Assembly: GCA_031265005.1 (NCBI GenBank)
Contig: JAISDD010000221.1
Coordinates: 1-22,005 of the forward strand
Source: Syntrophomonadaceae bacterium
GTDB lineage: Bacteria; Bacillota; Syntrophomonadia; Syntrophomonadales; Syntrophomonadaceae
Direction: 5' to 3'
DNA length: 22,005 nt
Made by a program: the position numbers and the translations under genes. Numbering within the stretch: position 1 is the first letter of the stretch; every line of letters starts with the position of its first letter. Below are positions 7,875 through 16,113 of this stretch, one piece after another. The notes beneath the pieces were generated by a model. That model was not told the origin of the DNA. It did no database searches and was given only the letters and a program-made list of their open reading frames with translations.

Positions 7875-9038
7875 ATGAAGTTTCGCGCAGTTATTAACAG
7901 AAACACGGTTTTCTTTTTTGTTGTCACGCTTGCCATCGCCGCCATGATCCGGTACGGATGGAGCAGGGGCATCGACTACTCGCCCCTCAATACCGATAAC
8001 ATCTCTTTTATGCCGGGCCGGGTCACGGAGGTGGTATCCGATCTGACCGAAATCGATGAACATGGCTTACACAGAGGCAGGCAAGATTTACAAGTCGAGC
8101 TGCTGTCCGGTGCGCGCGCGGGAGAGGTGATCGACGTGCGGAACACCCTTTCGATAGATCACAGTGTTTATGTGACAAAGGGACAGAAGATCGTTGTTTA
8201 TCTCGACCAGCATCCCGGAGAATCTTCTTATTTCGCCACAGTACAGAGTTACGAGCGAACAGGGGGCATTTATACTGTTATCGCCTTGTTTTTATGCTTG
8301 TTGGCGGCAGTAGGCGGAAAGACCGGCCTTCGCGCGGCCTTCGGTCTGATCTTTACCTTTGTGGTAATTATTTTTCTCCTGATTCCGCTGATCATCCGCG
8401 GCGCGCCGCCGGTTTGGCTTTCGTTGGGCCTGATTTTCTGCATCATTGCCGTCTCGCTTATTTCCACATTGGGCTTTACAAAAAAAACCTGTGTCAGCAT
8501 ATTGGGAACCGGTATAGGTGTTGTGTTTTGCTGCGTGTTTTTTGTGCTCGTCAGCAACGCGCTCCATATTACGGGATATAATGTGCCGGAGATCGATACG
8601 CTTATCGTGGTCGAGCAGAATACCAACATAAAAGTCGGTGATTTTCTGTTCGTTGGCATACTTATCTCTTCGCTGGGCGCGGTGCTGGACGTTTCAGTCT
8701 CCGTGGCGTCCAGTGTGTCCGAACTGAGTGAGACGGACAAAAGCCTCGGCTTCAACTCCCTGTTCCGCTCCGGCATGAGGATCGGACGGGACATCATCGG
8801 CGCGACGGCGAATACGCTCATCATGGCTTTCGTCGGCGCCTTTTTTGTTACGCTAATCATGTTCCGCATCTACCACTTCCAGTTTTTTCAACTTATCAAC
8901 CTCAACGAGATCTCGATCGAATTGTTGCAGGCCGTCGCTTCCGCGTCCGCGCTGATCCTGTGTGCGCCCGTCACAGCTTTTATCGCCGCTCGCATGTACG
9001 GCGGCAAATCCGTCAAAAAGAAACCGGTCCGTTCTTAA
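7875..9038 (+). CDS. YibE/F-family multi-spanning membrane protein
   Basis: 387-residue protein of the YibE/F family (PF07907); the molecular function is not established. One N-terminal membrane segment (about residues 11-29) is followed by an extracytoplasmic domain to about residue 125, with a GQKIVVYLD segment, then six or seven membrane segments. The family hallmark GILISSLGAVLDVSVSVASS and the later SGMRIGRDIIGATANTLI are clear. GGAAGGTG just before the ATG supports the start. It precedes the phosphoesterase by about 150 bp on the same strand but probably has a separate promoter. Being next to pst genes and a phosphatase hints at a role in phosphate or ion homeostasis, but that is context only. 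Base composition is more GC-rich than rodA. Confidence 0.9.
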   Translation: MKFRAVINRNTVFFFVVTLAIAAMIRYGWSRGIDYSPLNTDNISFMPGRVTEVVSDLTEIDEHGLHRGRQDLQVELLSGARAGEVIDVRNTLSIDHSVYVTKGQKIVVYLDQHPGESSYFATVQSYERTGGIYTVIALFLCLLAAVGGKTGLRAAFGLIFTFVVIIFLLIPLIIRGAPPVWLSLGLIFCIIAVSLISTLGFTKKTCVSILGTGIGVVFCCVFFVLVSNALHITGYNVPEIDTLIVVEQNTNIKVGDFLFVGILISSLGAVLDVSVSVASSVSELSETDKSLGFNSLFRSGMRIGRDIIGATANTLIMAFVGAFFVTLIMFRIYHFQFFQLINLNEISIELLQAVASASALILCAPVTAFIAARMYGGKSVKKKPVRS

Positions 9039-9054
9039 CCTGCGCGGATAAATT

Positions 9055-9108
9055 TTTACAGTTCTGCTTTACAGATATTTTACTCTTTTTTTTCGAAAAC
9101 GAGATAGT
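9055..9108 (+). promoter_or_regulatory. Candidate Pho box and promoter of the phosphoesterase operon
   Basis: Direct repeats TTTACA (9055-9060), TTTACA (9068-9073) and TTTACT (9079-9084) with spacers of 7 and 5 bp, followed by a possible -10 GATAGT at 9103-9108. The last two copies have the exact 11-bp step of PhoP boxes. The position between the yibE stop and the phosphoesterase leader makes phosphate control plausible. Confidence 0.45.
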
Positions 9109-9137
9109 GCGAAACCAAAACATATTGTATTCTGAAC

Positions 9138-9153
9138 GTGATATCGATATCAC
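9138..9153. promoter_or_regulatory. Perfect 16-bp palindrome in the phosphoesterase leader
   Basis: GTGATATCGATATCAC is fully self-complementary. It lies 32 bp before the start codon and just upstream of the ribosome site (AGGAG, 9171-9175). It may be an operator for a dimeric regulator; as RNA it has no loop, so a hairpin role is less likely. Confidence 0.5.
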
Positions 9154-9185
9154 ATCAAAAAATCGAAAAAAGGAGTCAAAACGGT

Positions 9186-12100
9186 ATGAAAGAATTCCAT
9201 TTCAAAACGGCAAACACGGTAAAGAGGCTAGTGTCTCTAATACTCATGGTTGTCATGGTCCTTGCCCTTTTTCCCGCATTGGCAAGCGCGGAACCGTCAT
9301 CTCCGGACGAACTGCTCGTCGCGACGGTATCAGGCGGCGCCATTGAGGAAGAAGTAAGTACGGGCACCGGCGTTCCCCTCTCGGACATCCCGGCCGACGG
9401 CTCCATCGTCATTAACATTGATGGCGCTGGAAACAACTTGGGCTCAATCGATGAACCTCTTGACGATGTGGCCGACAAGAGCGCGCTGGAAACAGCGATC
9501 GCGGACGCCGAGAGCAAAGCCGGAGCTAACTACACCGCCAATCATAGCGCCAGTTACAGCGCTAACTACTACACCGACGATAGCTGGGCGGTATTGGCCG
9601 CCGCTCTCGCAGCGGCCAATGCGGTCCTCGCGAACGACGCGGCTACAACGGACGAAGTCAGCGCCGCTTTGAGCGCTCTTAACTCTGCCATTGCCGGCCT
9701 CGTAGAAACCGGCTACTCTTCCCTGACTTACGCCGACCTTCTTATTTCTATGGGCAGCGACGAGAGTGAGCTTATGTTCACCTGGTACACCGCCCAGGCC
9801 AGCGCCCAGCTCGCTATCCGCGCTCAGGACGAGGCCAATTTTGAGATTATCAGCACCACTGACGCCCCAAGCGGCGCGAGCTACATCCACAGGGCGACCG
9901 CAATCGGCCTCGCCCCCGCCACCACATATGAGTACAGGCTCATAGGCGAAGAAAACACCGCGTCAGACATCTTCACCGTCAAAACCGGTAATGCTGACAG
10001 CTTCCGTTTCATCGCCGTGGGCGACCCGCAAATCGGCTCCAGCGATACCGTAAACGACACCAACGGCTGGGTCAATACGCTGAGCCGCGTAACCGCCGCT
10101 TTCCCGGACGCCAACTTCATGCTCAGCGCGGGCGACCAGGTCGAGACAGCCAACAATACCGCTCAATACACCGGCTATTTGAAACCCGGCGAACTGAAGA
10201 ACCTTCCCCTATCGAACGCCGTAGGCAACCACGATGCCGGCAACGCGCTCTTTACGGACCACTTCCAGATGCCAAACGCCACCAAAGTCGGGACCGGGGC
10301 TACTAACTACGACTGGTGGTACACCTACGACAACACCCTGTTCATGTTCATCGACGCCAACTACAGGTCCACCACCGCAGGCCACAGATCCATGATGGCA
10401 GAAGCCATTGAAGCAAACCCCGACGCGACCTGGAAGGTCGTGGTCTTCCACCAGGGTCCGTACACCAACGCCAGTCATTCCGACAACGACGGCTATGGTT
10501 TCCGCACCACCTGGACACCCATGTTTGACGATTTAGGCATTGATGTGGTTCTCAACGGCCACGACCACAGCTATACCCGCGCGTTCCAGATGCTGGGCAA
10601 TAACCCGCAAAAGGATCAGCAATGGCTCGACGGCGAAGGCAACATCGTGTCCGATGACACCGGCCTGCTGTACGACAAAGTACTCAACCCTACCGGCACG
10701 GCTTACTTCGAGCTTAACTCCGGCAGCGGCAGCAAGTTCTACTCCTTGAAAACTCCCCAATACTTCGTGGCCAAGCAGATACAGAGCAACACGGCCAACT
10801 TCTCTATCGTCGACGTTAGCGACGAGAGCTTCACCGTTACCACCTACGCGCTGGACGGCCGTTACAACGGAAGCAATCACAGCGTCATTGACACCTATAC
10901 TATTTACAAGGCGGATACTCCCTTCTCCCTCAGCGCCGCGCCCGGTGAAGAGAAGGTCACGTTGAGCCTATCGGAACTGCCTGCCGACGCGACAGGGGCC
11001 GAACTGCAAATTTCCACGGATGACCTCGCATGGCAGACCCTTTCGGCCTCACCCCTGGCGGATGGCGCCGCGAAGGGCGCTTACCTTAGCGACGTACTCG
11101 ACGGAGCAGCCCCTGCGCTCGACGTGCTCGGACTGAAAGGCGCAACGCAGTATTACTTCAAGCTGACCGTCACGGGCGGTGAGCATGAGGGCGTGTATAC
11201 GGCGAACGCTGTTACGGAGGCGAAGCTGTATTCGTCCACCTTTATAGAGCGCCATTCAAGCTGGAAATACAACGATACGAACACCGACCAAGGGATAACG
11301 TGGCGTGACGAGGCTTTTAACGACAGCGCTTGGAAAACCGGAAACGGACCGCTCGGTTATCCCGGCAGTGATTCCAATCCTACTTTCGGCTTAATAAACT
11401 CCGGCACCTTGGTTGACAACAGATCCAATCCCAACGCTTATATCACCTATTATTTCAGGAATACCTTCGATATAGCGGCGGGGGATTTGGCAAATATCAA
11501 GAAACTCGATCTCGTCGTGGGTATAGACGACGGATACGTGATGTACATAAACGGCACAGAAGTGCGCCGTCTCTATATGCCCGCAGGAGACATCAACTGG
11601 CAGACCTGGGCCACCTATGTCAATGAACCGAGTTCCGCACAGGGAACAGATGCTGCGGACATCACGGCTGCGGCGCTGCCCCTGCTCAAGAGCGGCACGA
11701 ATACCATAGCCGTCGAGGTGCATAACAGGGATAACACAAGCTCTGATATTTATTTTGATATGGAACTTACCGCCTCGATCAGTCAAACCGCGCCAACCGT
11801 TGACAAAGAGGCGCTGAACACGCTCATCACAACGGCGTTCGAAATGACTCAGGAAGATTACACCGCGGAAAGTTGGACGGCGTTTGCCGCCGCGTTTGCG
11901 GCGGCGCAGCAAACTGCAGCTGACAGCGGCGCAACGCAGAGTGAGATCGACACTGCCGTAATAATTCTGACAGGGGCGATGAACGCGCTGGTTGCGGTGC
12001 CCCCCACGCCTGGCAAAGTTATGGCGGGTATTCGCGTAAACACGGTCAGCGATATCAAAGCCCCTGTTGAATTCACCGTTTCGCTCCGTGGCGCACAAGA

Positions 12101-12668
12101 CGCTGCGGTAGTGGCCCTTGAATTCGAAGTGGACGGCAATAAATTAGGAGATACCGAGATAGCGGCGTTGAATGGTTTTGAGACCATGGGCCCGATTGCC
12201 TGGACCGCGCTGAGCGAAGGGCTTTGGCAAGGCAAGGTTACGCTGGTGCTCTACGGAAATGCGGGAGCGGACCAGACGTCCGGCGGCACGGTAGACATCG
12301 CCAGACTCAACTATCAAGCAAAAGAACTTGGTGACGCCGTTATGAAACTCACAAGGATTGAAATCGCCGGAACAAATAAACATCCGGACGGAAATACATC
12401 ATACCTGATAGACAGTGAGATTGAAACGGAAGAAGCCAAGACATCTATTGAGGATATCATTGTCTATTCGCGCTACGACCTGAATAAGGACGCCCGTGTT
12501 GACATACTTGACCTGGCCCTCGCGCTTTCGTACTGCCAGTATAAGCAAAGCGACAGCGAATGGGAAAAGGCGGAAAAGTGCGACGTCAATGAAGCCGGCG
12601 GCGTCATTGGCGACGGCGAAATCAACATGCTTGACCTTCTTGCTATATTCCTGAATTACACGAACTAA
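9186..12668 (+). CDS. Secreted multidomain metallophosphoesterase with C-terminal dockerin
   Basis: 1160-residue exported phosphoesterase of the calcineurin/purple-acid-phosphatase-like fold. In order: signal peptide 1-35 (cleavage ASA-EP); FIVAR-type helical domain about 96-173; fibronectin-like N-domain as in purple acid phosphatases about 178-272; catalytic domain about 273-472 with GDPQ (279), GDQVE (316), GNHD (346), FHQGPY (420) and NGHDHSYTR (458); fibronectin-like domain about 577-680; jelly-roll carbohydrate-binding-like domain about 682-868; second FIVAR about 872-938; cohesin-like beta-sandwich about 942-1091; dockerin 1094-1160. The metal-ligand motifs are complete, but the GDxxY tyrosine that makes these enzymes purple is absent. 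The substrate is unknown. The start at 9186 is chosen over 9138 because AGGAG sits 10 nt before it and the signal peptide begins there. It probably forms an operon with the SLH-cohesin gene downstream. GC content is visibly higher than in the min and rod genes. Confidence 0.9.
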   Translation: MKEFHFKTANTVKRLVSLILMVVMVLALFPALASAEPSSPDELLVATVSGGAIEEEVSTGTGVPLSDIPADGSIVINIDGAGNNLGSIDEPLDDVADKSALETAIADAESKAGANYTANHSASYSANYYTDDSWAVLAAALAAANAVLANDAATTDEVSAALSALNSAIAGLVETGYSSLTYADLLISMGSDESELMFTWYTAQASAQLAIRAQDEANFEIISTTDAPSGASYIHRATAIGLAPATTYEYRLIGEENTASDIFTVKTGNADSFRFIAVGDPQIGSSDTVNDTNGWVNTLSRVTAAFPDANFMLSAGDQVETANNTAQYTGYLKPGELKNLPLSNAVGNHDAGNALFTDHFQMPNATKVGTGATNYDWWYTYDNTLFMFIDANYRSTTAGHRSMMAEAIEANPDATWKVVVFHQGPYTNASHSDNDGYGFRTTWTPMFDDLGIDVVLNGHDHSYTRAFQMLGNNPQKDQQWLDGEGNIVSDDTGLLYDKVLNPTGTAYFELNSGSGSKFYSLKTPQYFVAKQIQSNTANFSIVDVSDESFTVTTYALDGRYNGSNHSVIDTYTIYKADTPFSLSAAPGEEKVTLSLSELPADATGAELQISTDDLAWQTLSASPLADGAAKGAYLSDVLDGAAPALDVLGLKGATQYYFKLTVTGGEHEGVYTANAVTEAKLYSSTFIERHSSWKYNDTNTDQGITWRDEAFNDSAWKTGNGPLGYPGSDSNPTFGLINSGTLVDNRSNPNAYITYYFRNTFDIAAGDLANIKKLDLVVGIDDGYVMYINGTEVRRLYMPAGDINWQTWATYVNEPSSAQGTDAADITAAALPLLKSGTNTIAVEVHNRDNTSSDIYFDMELTASISQTAPTVDKEALNTLITTAFEMTQEDYTAESWTAFAAAFAAAQQTAADSGATQSEIDTAVIILTGAMNALVAVPPTPGKVMAGIRVNTVSDIKAPVEFTVSLRGAQDAAVVALEFEVDGNKLGDTEIAALNGFETMGPIAWTALSEGLWQGKVTLVLYGNAGADQTSGGTVDIARLNYQAKELGDAVMKLTRIEIAGTNKHPDGNTSYLIDSEIETEEAKTSIEDIIVYSRYDLNKDARVDILDLALALSYCQYKQSDSEWEKAEKCDVNEAGGVIGDGEINMLDLLAIFLNYTN

Positions 12669-12689
12669 CTGCCGCATATTCAATTTGCG

Positions 12690-12727
12690 TGCCCCATCCG
12701 TGCGGAAAATCCCGCGCGGATGGGGCA
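12690..12727 (+). promoter_or_regulatory. Strong intergenic hairpin between phosphoesterase and SLH-cohesin genes
   Basis: An 11-bp perfect stem (TGCCCCATCCG at 12690-12700 with CGGATGGGGCA at 12717-12727) extends through a G-U and four more pairs to a stem of about 16 bp with a 6-nt loop. There is no T-run after it. It is more likely an attenuator, processing site or mRNA stabiliser that gives different amounts of enzyme and anchor than a full terminator. Confidence 0.7.
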
Positions 12728-12753
12728 TTGCGATAATCTTAAACCAAGTAAAG

Positions 12754-12760
12754 AAAGGAG
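12754..12760 (+). promoter_or_regulatory. Ribosome binding site that decides the TTG start at 12769
   Basis: AAAGGAG followed by 8 nt and TTG at 12769. This removes 28 codons that run through the intergenic hairpin and puts the basic N-terminus of the signal peptide at the start. Confidence 0.75.
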
Positions 12761-12768
12761 ATGTTATA

Positions 12769-13986
12769 TTGATCAGAGGAAAAGTAACCGCGCGAAAAGC
12801 AGGTTTATCTTTAATGCTTGTGCTTGCCCTGCTCTTCGTTTTTATCAACCCCGCGCTTGCCGCTACGGAAATCAAAGCCCCGTCAGGAGCGGCGGCCTAT
12901 GGGTTTTCAATAGATCTTATGGTCAACGAAAGTGAACCATATGCTGGAATACAATTTGAATTGACGCTCAGCGATGAAAGCGCGCTGGAATTTATGTCTT
13001 TCACTCAGGGCAATTCCATAAACGGCGCGTCGGAGTATCCTTTAATTTACTCCCATGGGGTCCATTCTTTTGGCTTTTGGAAAGGGTCTAACGCTTTTCA
13101 GGGCAGTATGACAGTAGGTACGCTTAATTTTACCTATACCGGAAGTGTCCCGCAAACGATTACGATAACCAGGATGATGGTCGTACGTATAGACGGCAAC
13201 AATCCGGTGGGGGAAAATAAGGATGCGTCCGCCCTGCCCGTTATCAATGTGTCGCGGGAGACTGCGGCAGTTGGTACAGATGAAACCGGTGGCACAAGTG
13301 GTACAGGCGGAACCGGAGGTCAAGGTGCTACAAGTGGGTCCGGCGGTGGAGGCGCTAGCGGTACTGGTAGTGGAAATCCTATAATTGTTATTGAAGATGA
13401 AGAAACGCCGTTGGCGGCCCTTGATGAAAAAAAATCAAAATATTTTGATGATGTGCCTGAAGAAGCTTGGCCGTGGGCTGTCAACGAGATCGATTATCTT
13501 TACGAGGCGGGCGTGGTGAAGGGTACGGCGCCCAGCATTTACTCTCCGGCGGCCAATATTACTCGCGGGGACTTCATGCTGATGCTGGTGCGCGCGTTCG
13601 ATCTCAAGGCGGAGATTAGCGGAAATTTTCCTGATGTTCCGCAGGGCAGCTATTATTACGACGCAATCGCTATCGCAAAGACCTTGGAAATCGCCAAAGG
13701 AGACGGTATAATTTTTTACCCGCAGTCATTCATTACGAGACAGGATATGATGGCACTGATAGACAGGACGCTGCGGGCAATCGGAAAATCACTGCCGCCT
13801 GCCCCGCAATCGGTTTTGTCTCCTTTCTCTGACAATGCAAAAGTATCCGATTACGCGAGAGATTCGGTTGCGGCTCTCGTACAATCCGAGATCATCAAGG
13901 GTACCGGAAGCGGTATCAATCCGTTAGGCAATACCACCAGAGCCGAAACGGCAGTCGTCGTACACAGAATCCTTACGATGGATTGA
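12769..13986 (+). CDS. Cohesin-like S-layer anchor protein
   Basis: 405-residue exported protein. Signal peptide 1-31 or 32; cohesin-like beta-sandwich about 33-165 (SIDLMVNESEPYAGIQFELTL opening, SMTVGTLNFTY closing strands); a low-complexity Gly/Thr/Ser linker about 168-203; three SLH modules starting near 224 (YFDDVPEEAWPWAVNEI), 285 (NFPDVPQGSYYYDAI) and 352 (FSDNAKVSDYARDSV). This is the layout of single-cohesin surface anchors such as OlpA of Clostridium thermocellum: SLH modules hold the wall polymer and the cohesin captures a dockerin protein. The dockerin phosphoesterase directly upstream is the obvious partner, though pairing is inferred. The cohesin call rests on pattern and context, so another immunoglobulin-like domain is possible. 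A terminator follows. Confidence 0.88.
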   Translation: MIRGKVTARKAGLSLMLVLALLFVFINPALAATEIKAPSGAAAYGFSIDLMVNESEPYAGIQFELTLSDESALEFMSFTQGNSINGASEYPLIYSHGVHSFGFWKGSNAFQGSMTVGTLNFTYTGSVPQTITITRMMVVRIDGNNPVGENKDASALPVINVSRETAAVGTDETGGTSGTGGTGGQGATSGSGGGGASGTGSGNPIIVIEDEETPLAALDEKKSKYFDDVPEEAWPWAVNEIDYLYEAGVVKGTAPSIYSPAANITRGDFMLMLVRAFDLKAEISGNFPDVPQGSYYYDAIAIAKTLEIAKGDGIIFYPQSFITRQDMMALIDRTLRAIGKSLPPAPQSVLSPFSDNAKVSDYARDSVAALVQSEIIKGTGSGINPLGNTTRAETAVVVHRILTMD

Positions 13987-14029
13987 TAGAGTTGAAGATA
14001 TACATCATAACTGTATCAAAGTGTGAAAG

Positions 14030-14070
14030 TGTGGGAATACGATGAGTTCATATCATGTTCCCACATTTTT
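14030..14070 (+). terminator. Rho-independent terminator after the SLH-cohesin gene
   Basis: Stem TGTGGGAA (14030-14037) with TTCCCACA (14058-14065), extended by weaker inner pairs around loop AGTTCA, and followed by five Ts at 14066-14070. It ends the plus-strand phosphoesterase/anchor transcript. In the other direction there is no T-run, so it should not terminate the pst operon. Confidence 0.8.
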
Positions 14071-14398
14071 AATTCTGATGTTAAAATTATAAATGGGTTA
14101 CATGCCAATTCCGTTTCCTCATCCAACTGTTGCTGTTTGTTCGGCGTCTGCCGGCCGTTACGCAGTCAGGCGTATTGCGGGAGAGTGTTCTTCTCTCTGC
14201 TTCACCGGCTATGAGATAAAACGCGCTGCCGAAACCTTCTTTACTCTATACGCGGCAAATATACTGGAGATGAGCGGTGGGAAATCAAGATATGAAGCGT
14301 ACAAATGCGTATTGCGCGTTCGGCCGGAAGCTGATTTGCGAAATCCTTGCTCGCGTATAGGGAATACGATAGATAAGAAACTTTATTTATTTTATCAA
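14071..14398. other. Convergent intergenic region with no convincing gene
   Basis: About 330 bp between the plus-strand terminator and the pstB stop. A 109-codon plus-strand frame (14093-14422) crosses it, but it lacks a ribosome site, overlaps the end of pstB and matches no family I know. No clear hairpin with a T-run for the minus-strand pst operon is visible, and no phoU gene follows pstB. Confidence 0.55.
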
Positions 14399-15187
14399 CT
14401 AACTTATATGAACCTCTTGTAGGACGGATTCTATCATACGGCCGGACACATATTTTTGCGTATAGTCATGCTGAGGGTGCGCGAACATGTTATGTGTGGC
14501 GCCTGACTCGACAAGAACCCCATTATAAAAGAACGCCGTGTAGTCCGAAACCCGCCGCGCTTGTTCTATATTGTGCGTTACCATGATGATGGTGCGCTCT
14601 TTCTTTAGCTCGAAAAGGATTTCCTCAATTTTATATGTAGAAATCGGATCGAGCGCAGAGCACGGCTCGTCCATAAGAAGCAGGTTCGACGGCAGCATTA
14701 ACGAACGGGCAATGCACAGCCTCTGTTGCTGCCCGCCTGAAAGCCTGATTGCCGGAGCATCAAGCCTATCTTTGATCTCATTATAAAGTCCTACCAGTTT
14801 AAGCCTCTCCAGGGCAAGCTCTCGCGCTTCTTTCGCGGAACTTCGCACGTGCTCAAGATACGGGATCGTCATATTTTTCATAATCGATGTTGGCAGGGGG
14901 TTGGGTTTCTGAAAAATCATACCTATACCGCGCCTTAGGATGCGGACACTCTCCTTATCTTTCAGGCTGTAAACCGATTTGCCGTCAACCATGATACTGC
15001 CGGTAAGAATGAAGCCTCGTATAAGGTCGTTCAGCCTGTTTACGCTCCGTAAAAGAGTAGTCTTGCCGCAACCGGACGGTCCGATAAGCGCATAAATGCT
15101 GTTAGCTGGGATCTCAAGCTCGATCCCCGAGAGCACAGCTTTATCTCCATACTGAGCCCCGACATTTTGGAATTCAACTGTATTCAT
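14399..15187 (-). CDS. pstB: PstB, phosphate ABC transporter ATP-binding protein
   Basis: 262-residue cytoplasmic ATPase that powers high-affinity phosphate import through PstCA. Walker A GPSGCGKTT (near residues 37-45), Q-loop IFQKPNP, signature LSGGQQQRL, Walker B LLMDEPCSALD and switch VTHN are all intact. The IFQKPNPLPTSI stretch and LDPIST are typical of PstB. The start ATG at 15187 overlaps the pstA stop in ATGA fashion, so translation is coupled. It is the last gene of the pst operon. phoU, which often follows, is absent. Confidence 0.97.
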   Translation of the reverse strand: MNTVEFQNVGAQYGDKAVLSGIELEIPANSIYALIGPSGCGKTTLLRSVNRLNDLIRGFILTGSIMVDGKSVYSLKDKESVRILRRGIGMIFQKPNPLPTSIMKNMTIPYLEHVRSSAKEARELALERLKLVGLYNEIKDRLDAPAIRLSGGQQQRLCIARSLMLPSNLLLMDEPCSALDPISTYKIEEILFELKKERTIIMVTHNIEQARRVSDYTAFFYNGVLVESGATHNMFAHPQHDYTQKYVSGRMIESVLQEVHIS

Positions 15188-16113
15188 CTTCTACTGCTTC
15201 CTAACCCGCCGAGCAGTGCGGTAATCGCGTTTAAAATGAGGATAATAACAATCAGCACCAGCGAAGCGGCGAACGCGACGTCGTTATTTTGTCCCTCACC
15301 TGCCGGTGAGGCATAATATATATAAGAAGTCAGTGTACTTCCTGTATTACGCAGGGTATCGGCCATATTAAAATACCACGGCTGCTGCCCGGTCATTCTC
15401 AGTGTACCGCCTAGCGCGAGCCATACAATCGCGGTATCTCCCATTATGCGCCCCATTCCTAGTACGATACCGGTTACAATCCCCCGGCTCGCCGCTGGAA
15501 CAGCGATTTTCGTTACCATGCGCCACTTGTCTGCTCCCAAAGCCATCGCCCCGTCAATGTACGAGCGCGGTACCGCCCTGAGAGCCTCCGTCATCGACTT
15601 CACCACCGCCGGCAGTATCATTATCGCCATTGTTATGCCCGCAACAAGGAATGAACGCCCGTATGCTCTCTCAATAATAGCGCCACCTCCGTTCTGCACC
15701 GGGGTCGAGAGAAATACCAGCTGCGGATTCGTAAAGATCGCCAGCGCAAACAGTGCAATTACGATCGTCGGCACTCCAGAAAGTATATCAATCGCAAGCC
15801 CGATACCTCTTGCCGCGGCTCCGCTCGTCCTGTAGAACGACGTATACACAGAGGTAGCAAGCGACAGCGGGATTGCAATTATAATACCGATTAAGGTCAG
15901 AAGCACGGTCCCGATAAGCGGAGTGGATATTCCGCCGGAACCCATATCAGCAGCTGACGCGCTTGGTATAGTCGTTAGAAAACGCCATGAAATCTGGTCT
16001 TTACCCGCAATAATAACCGTCAGTAGTATCAATAAACACACCGCAACCATCACCGCAACGGCAATCCACGAATACGCCTCCCCGAGCATTGAGTTAATGC
16101 GTCTATGTTTCAT
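15184..16113 (-). CDS. pstA: PstA, phosphate ABC transporter permease
   Basis: 309-residue inner permease subunit with about six membrane segments. The cytoplasmic EAA-type coupling loop is visible as ALGADKWRMVTKIAVPAASRGIVTGIVLGMGR. The conserved DILSGVPTIVIALF segment and a GEGQNNDVAFAASLVL C-terminal region identify PstA. GGGAGGG lies 7 nt before the ATG at 16113. The gene overlaps the end of pstC by 11 bp and the start of pstB by 4 bp. Confidence 0.96.
   Translation of the reverse strand: MKHRRINSMLGEAYSWIAVAVMVAVCLLILLTVIIAGKDQISWRFLTTIPSASAADMGSGGISTPLIGTVLLTLIGIIIAIPLSLATSVYTSFYRTSGAAARGIGLAIDILSGVPTIVIALFALAIFTNPQLVFLSTPVQNGGGAIIERAYGRSFLVAGITMAIMILPAVVKSMTEALRAVPRSYIDGAMALGADKWRMVTKIAVPAASRGIVTGIVLGMGRIMGDTAIVWLALGGTLRMTGQQPWYFNMADTLRNTGSTLTSYIYYASPAGEGQNNDVAFAASLVLIVIILILNAITALLGGLGSSRR

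Noticed and set aside
8270..8869. 199-codon minus-strand frame inside yibE
   Set aside because: The plus-strand YibE/F product is clearly recognisable over the same bases; the antisense product is low-complexity Thr/Ser/Lys-rich and looks like a shadow.
11391..12098. Long minus-strand frame of 235 codons inside the phosphoesterase gene
   Set aside because: It is antisense to GC-rich coding DNA with a clear multidomain product on the plus strand; such shadow frames are expected at this composition.
14093..14422. 109-codon plus-strand frame at the end of pstB
   Set aside because: It has no ribosome site, runs into the coding end of pstB on the other strand and has no family resemblance; it is more likely a chance frame in a convergent gap.
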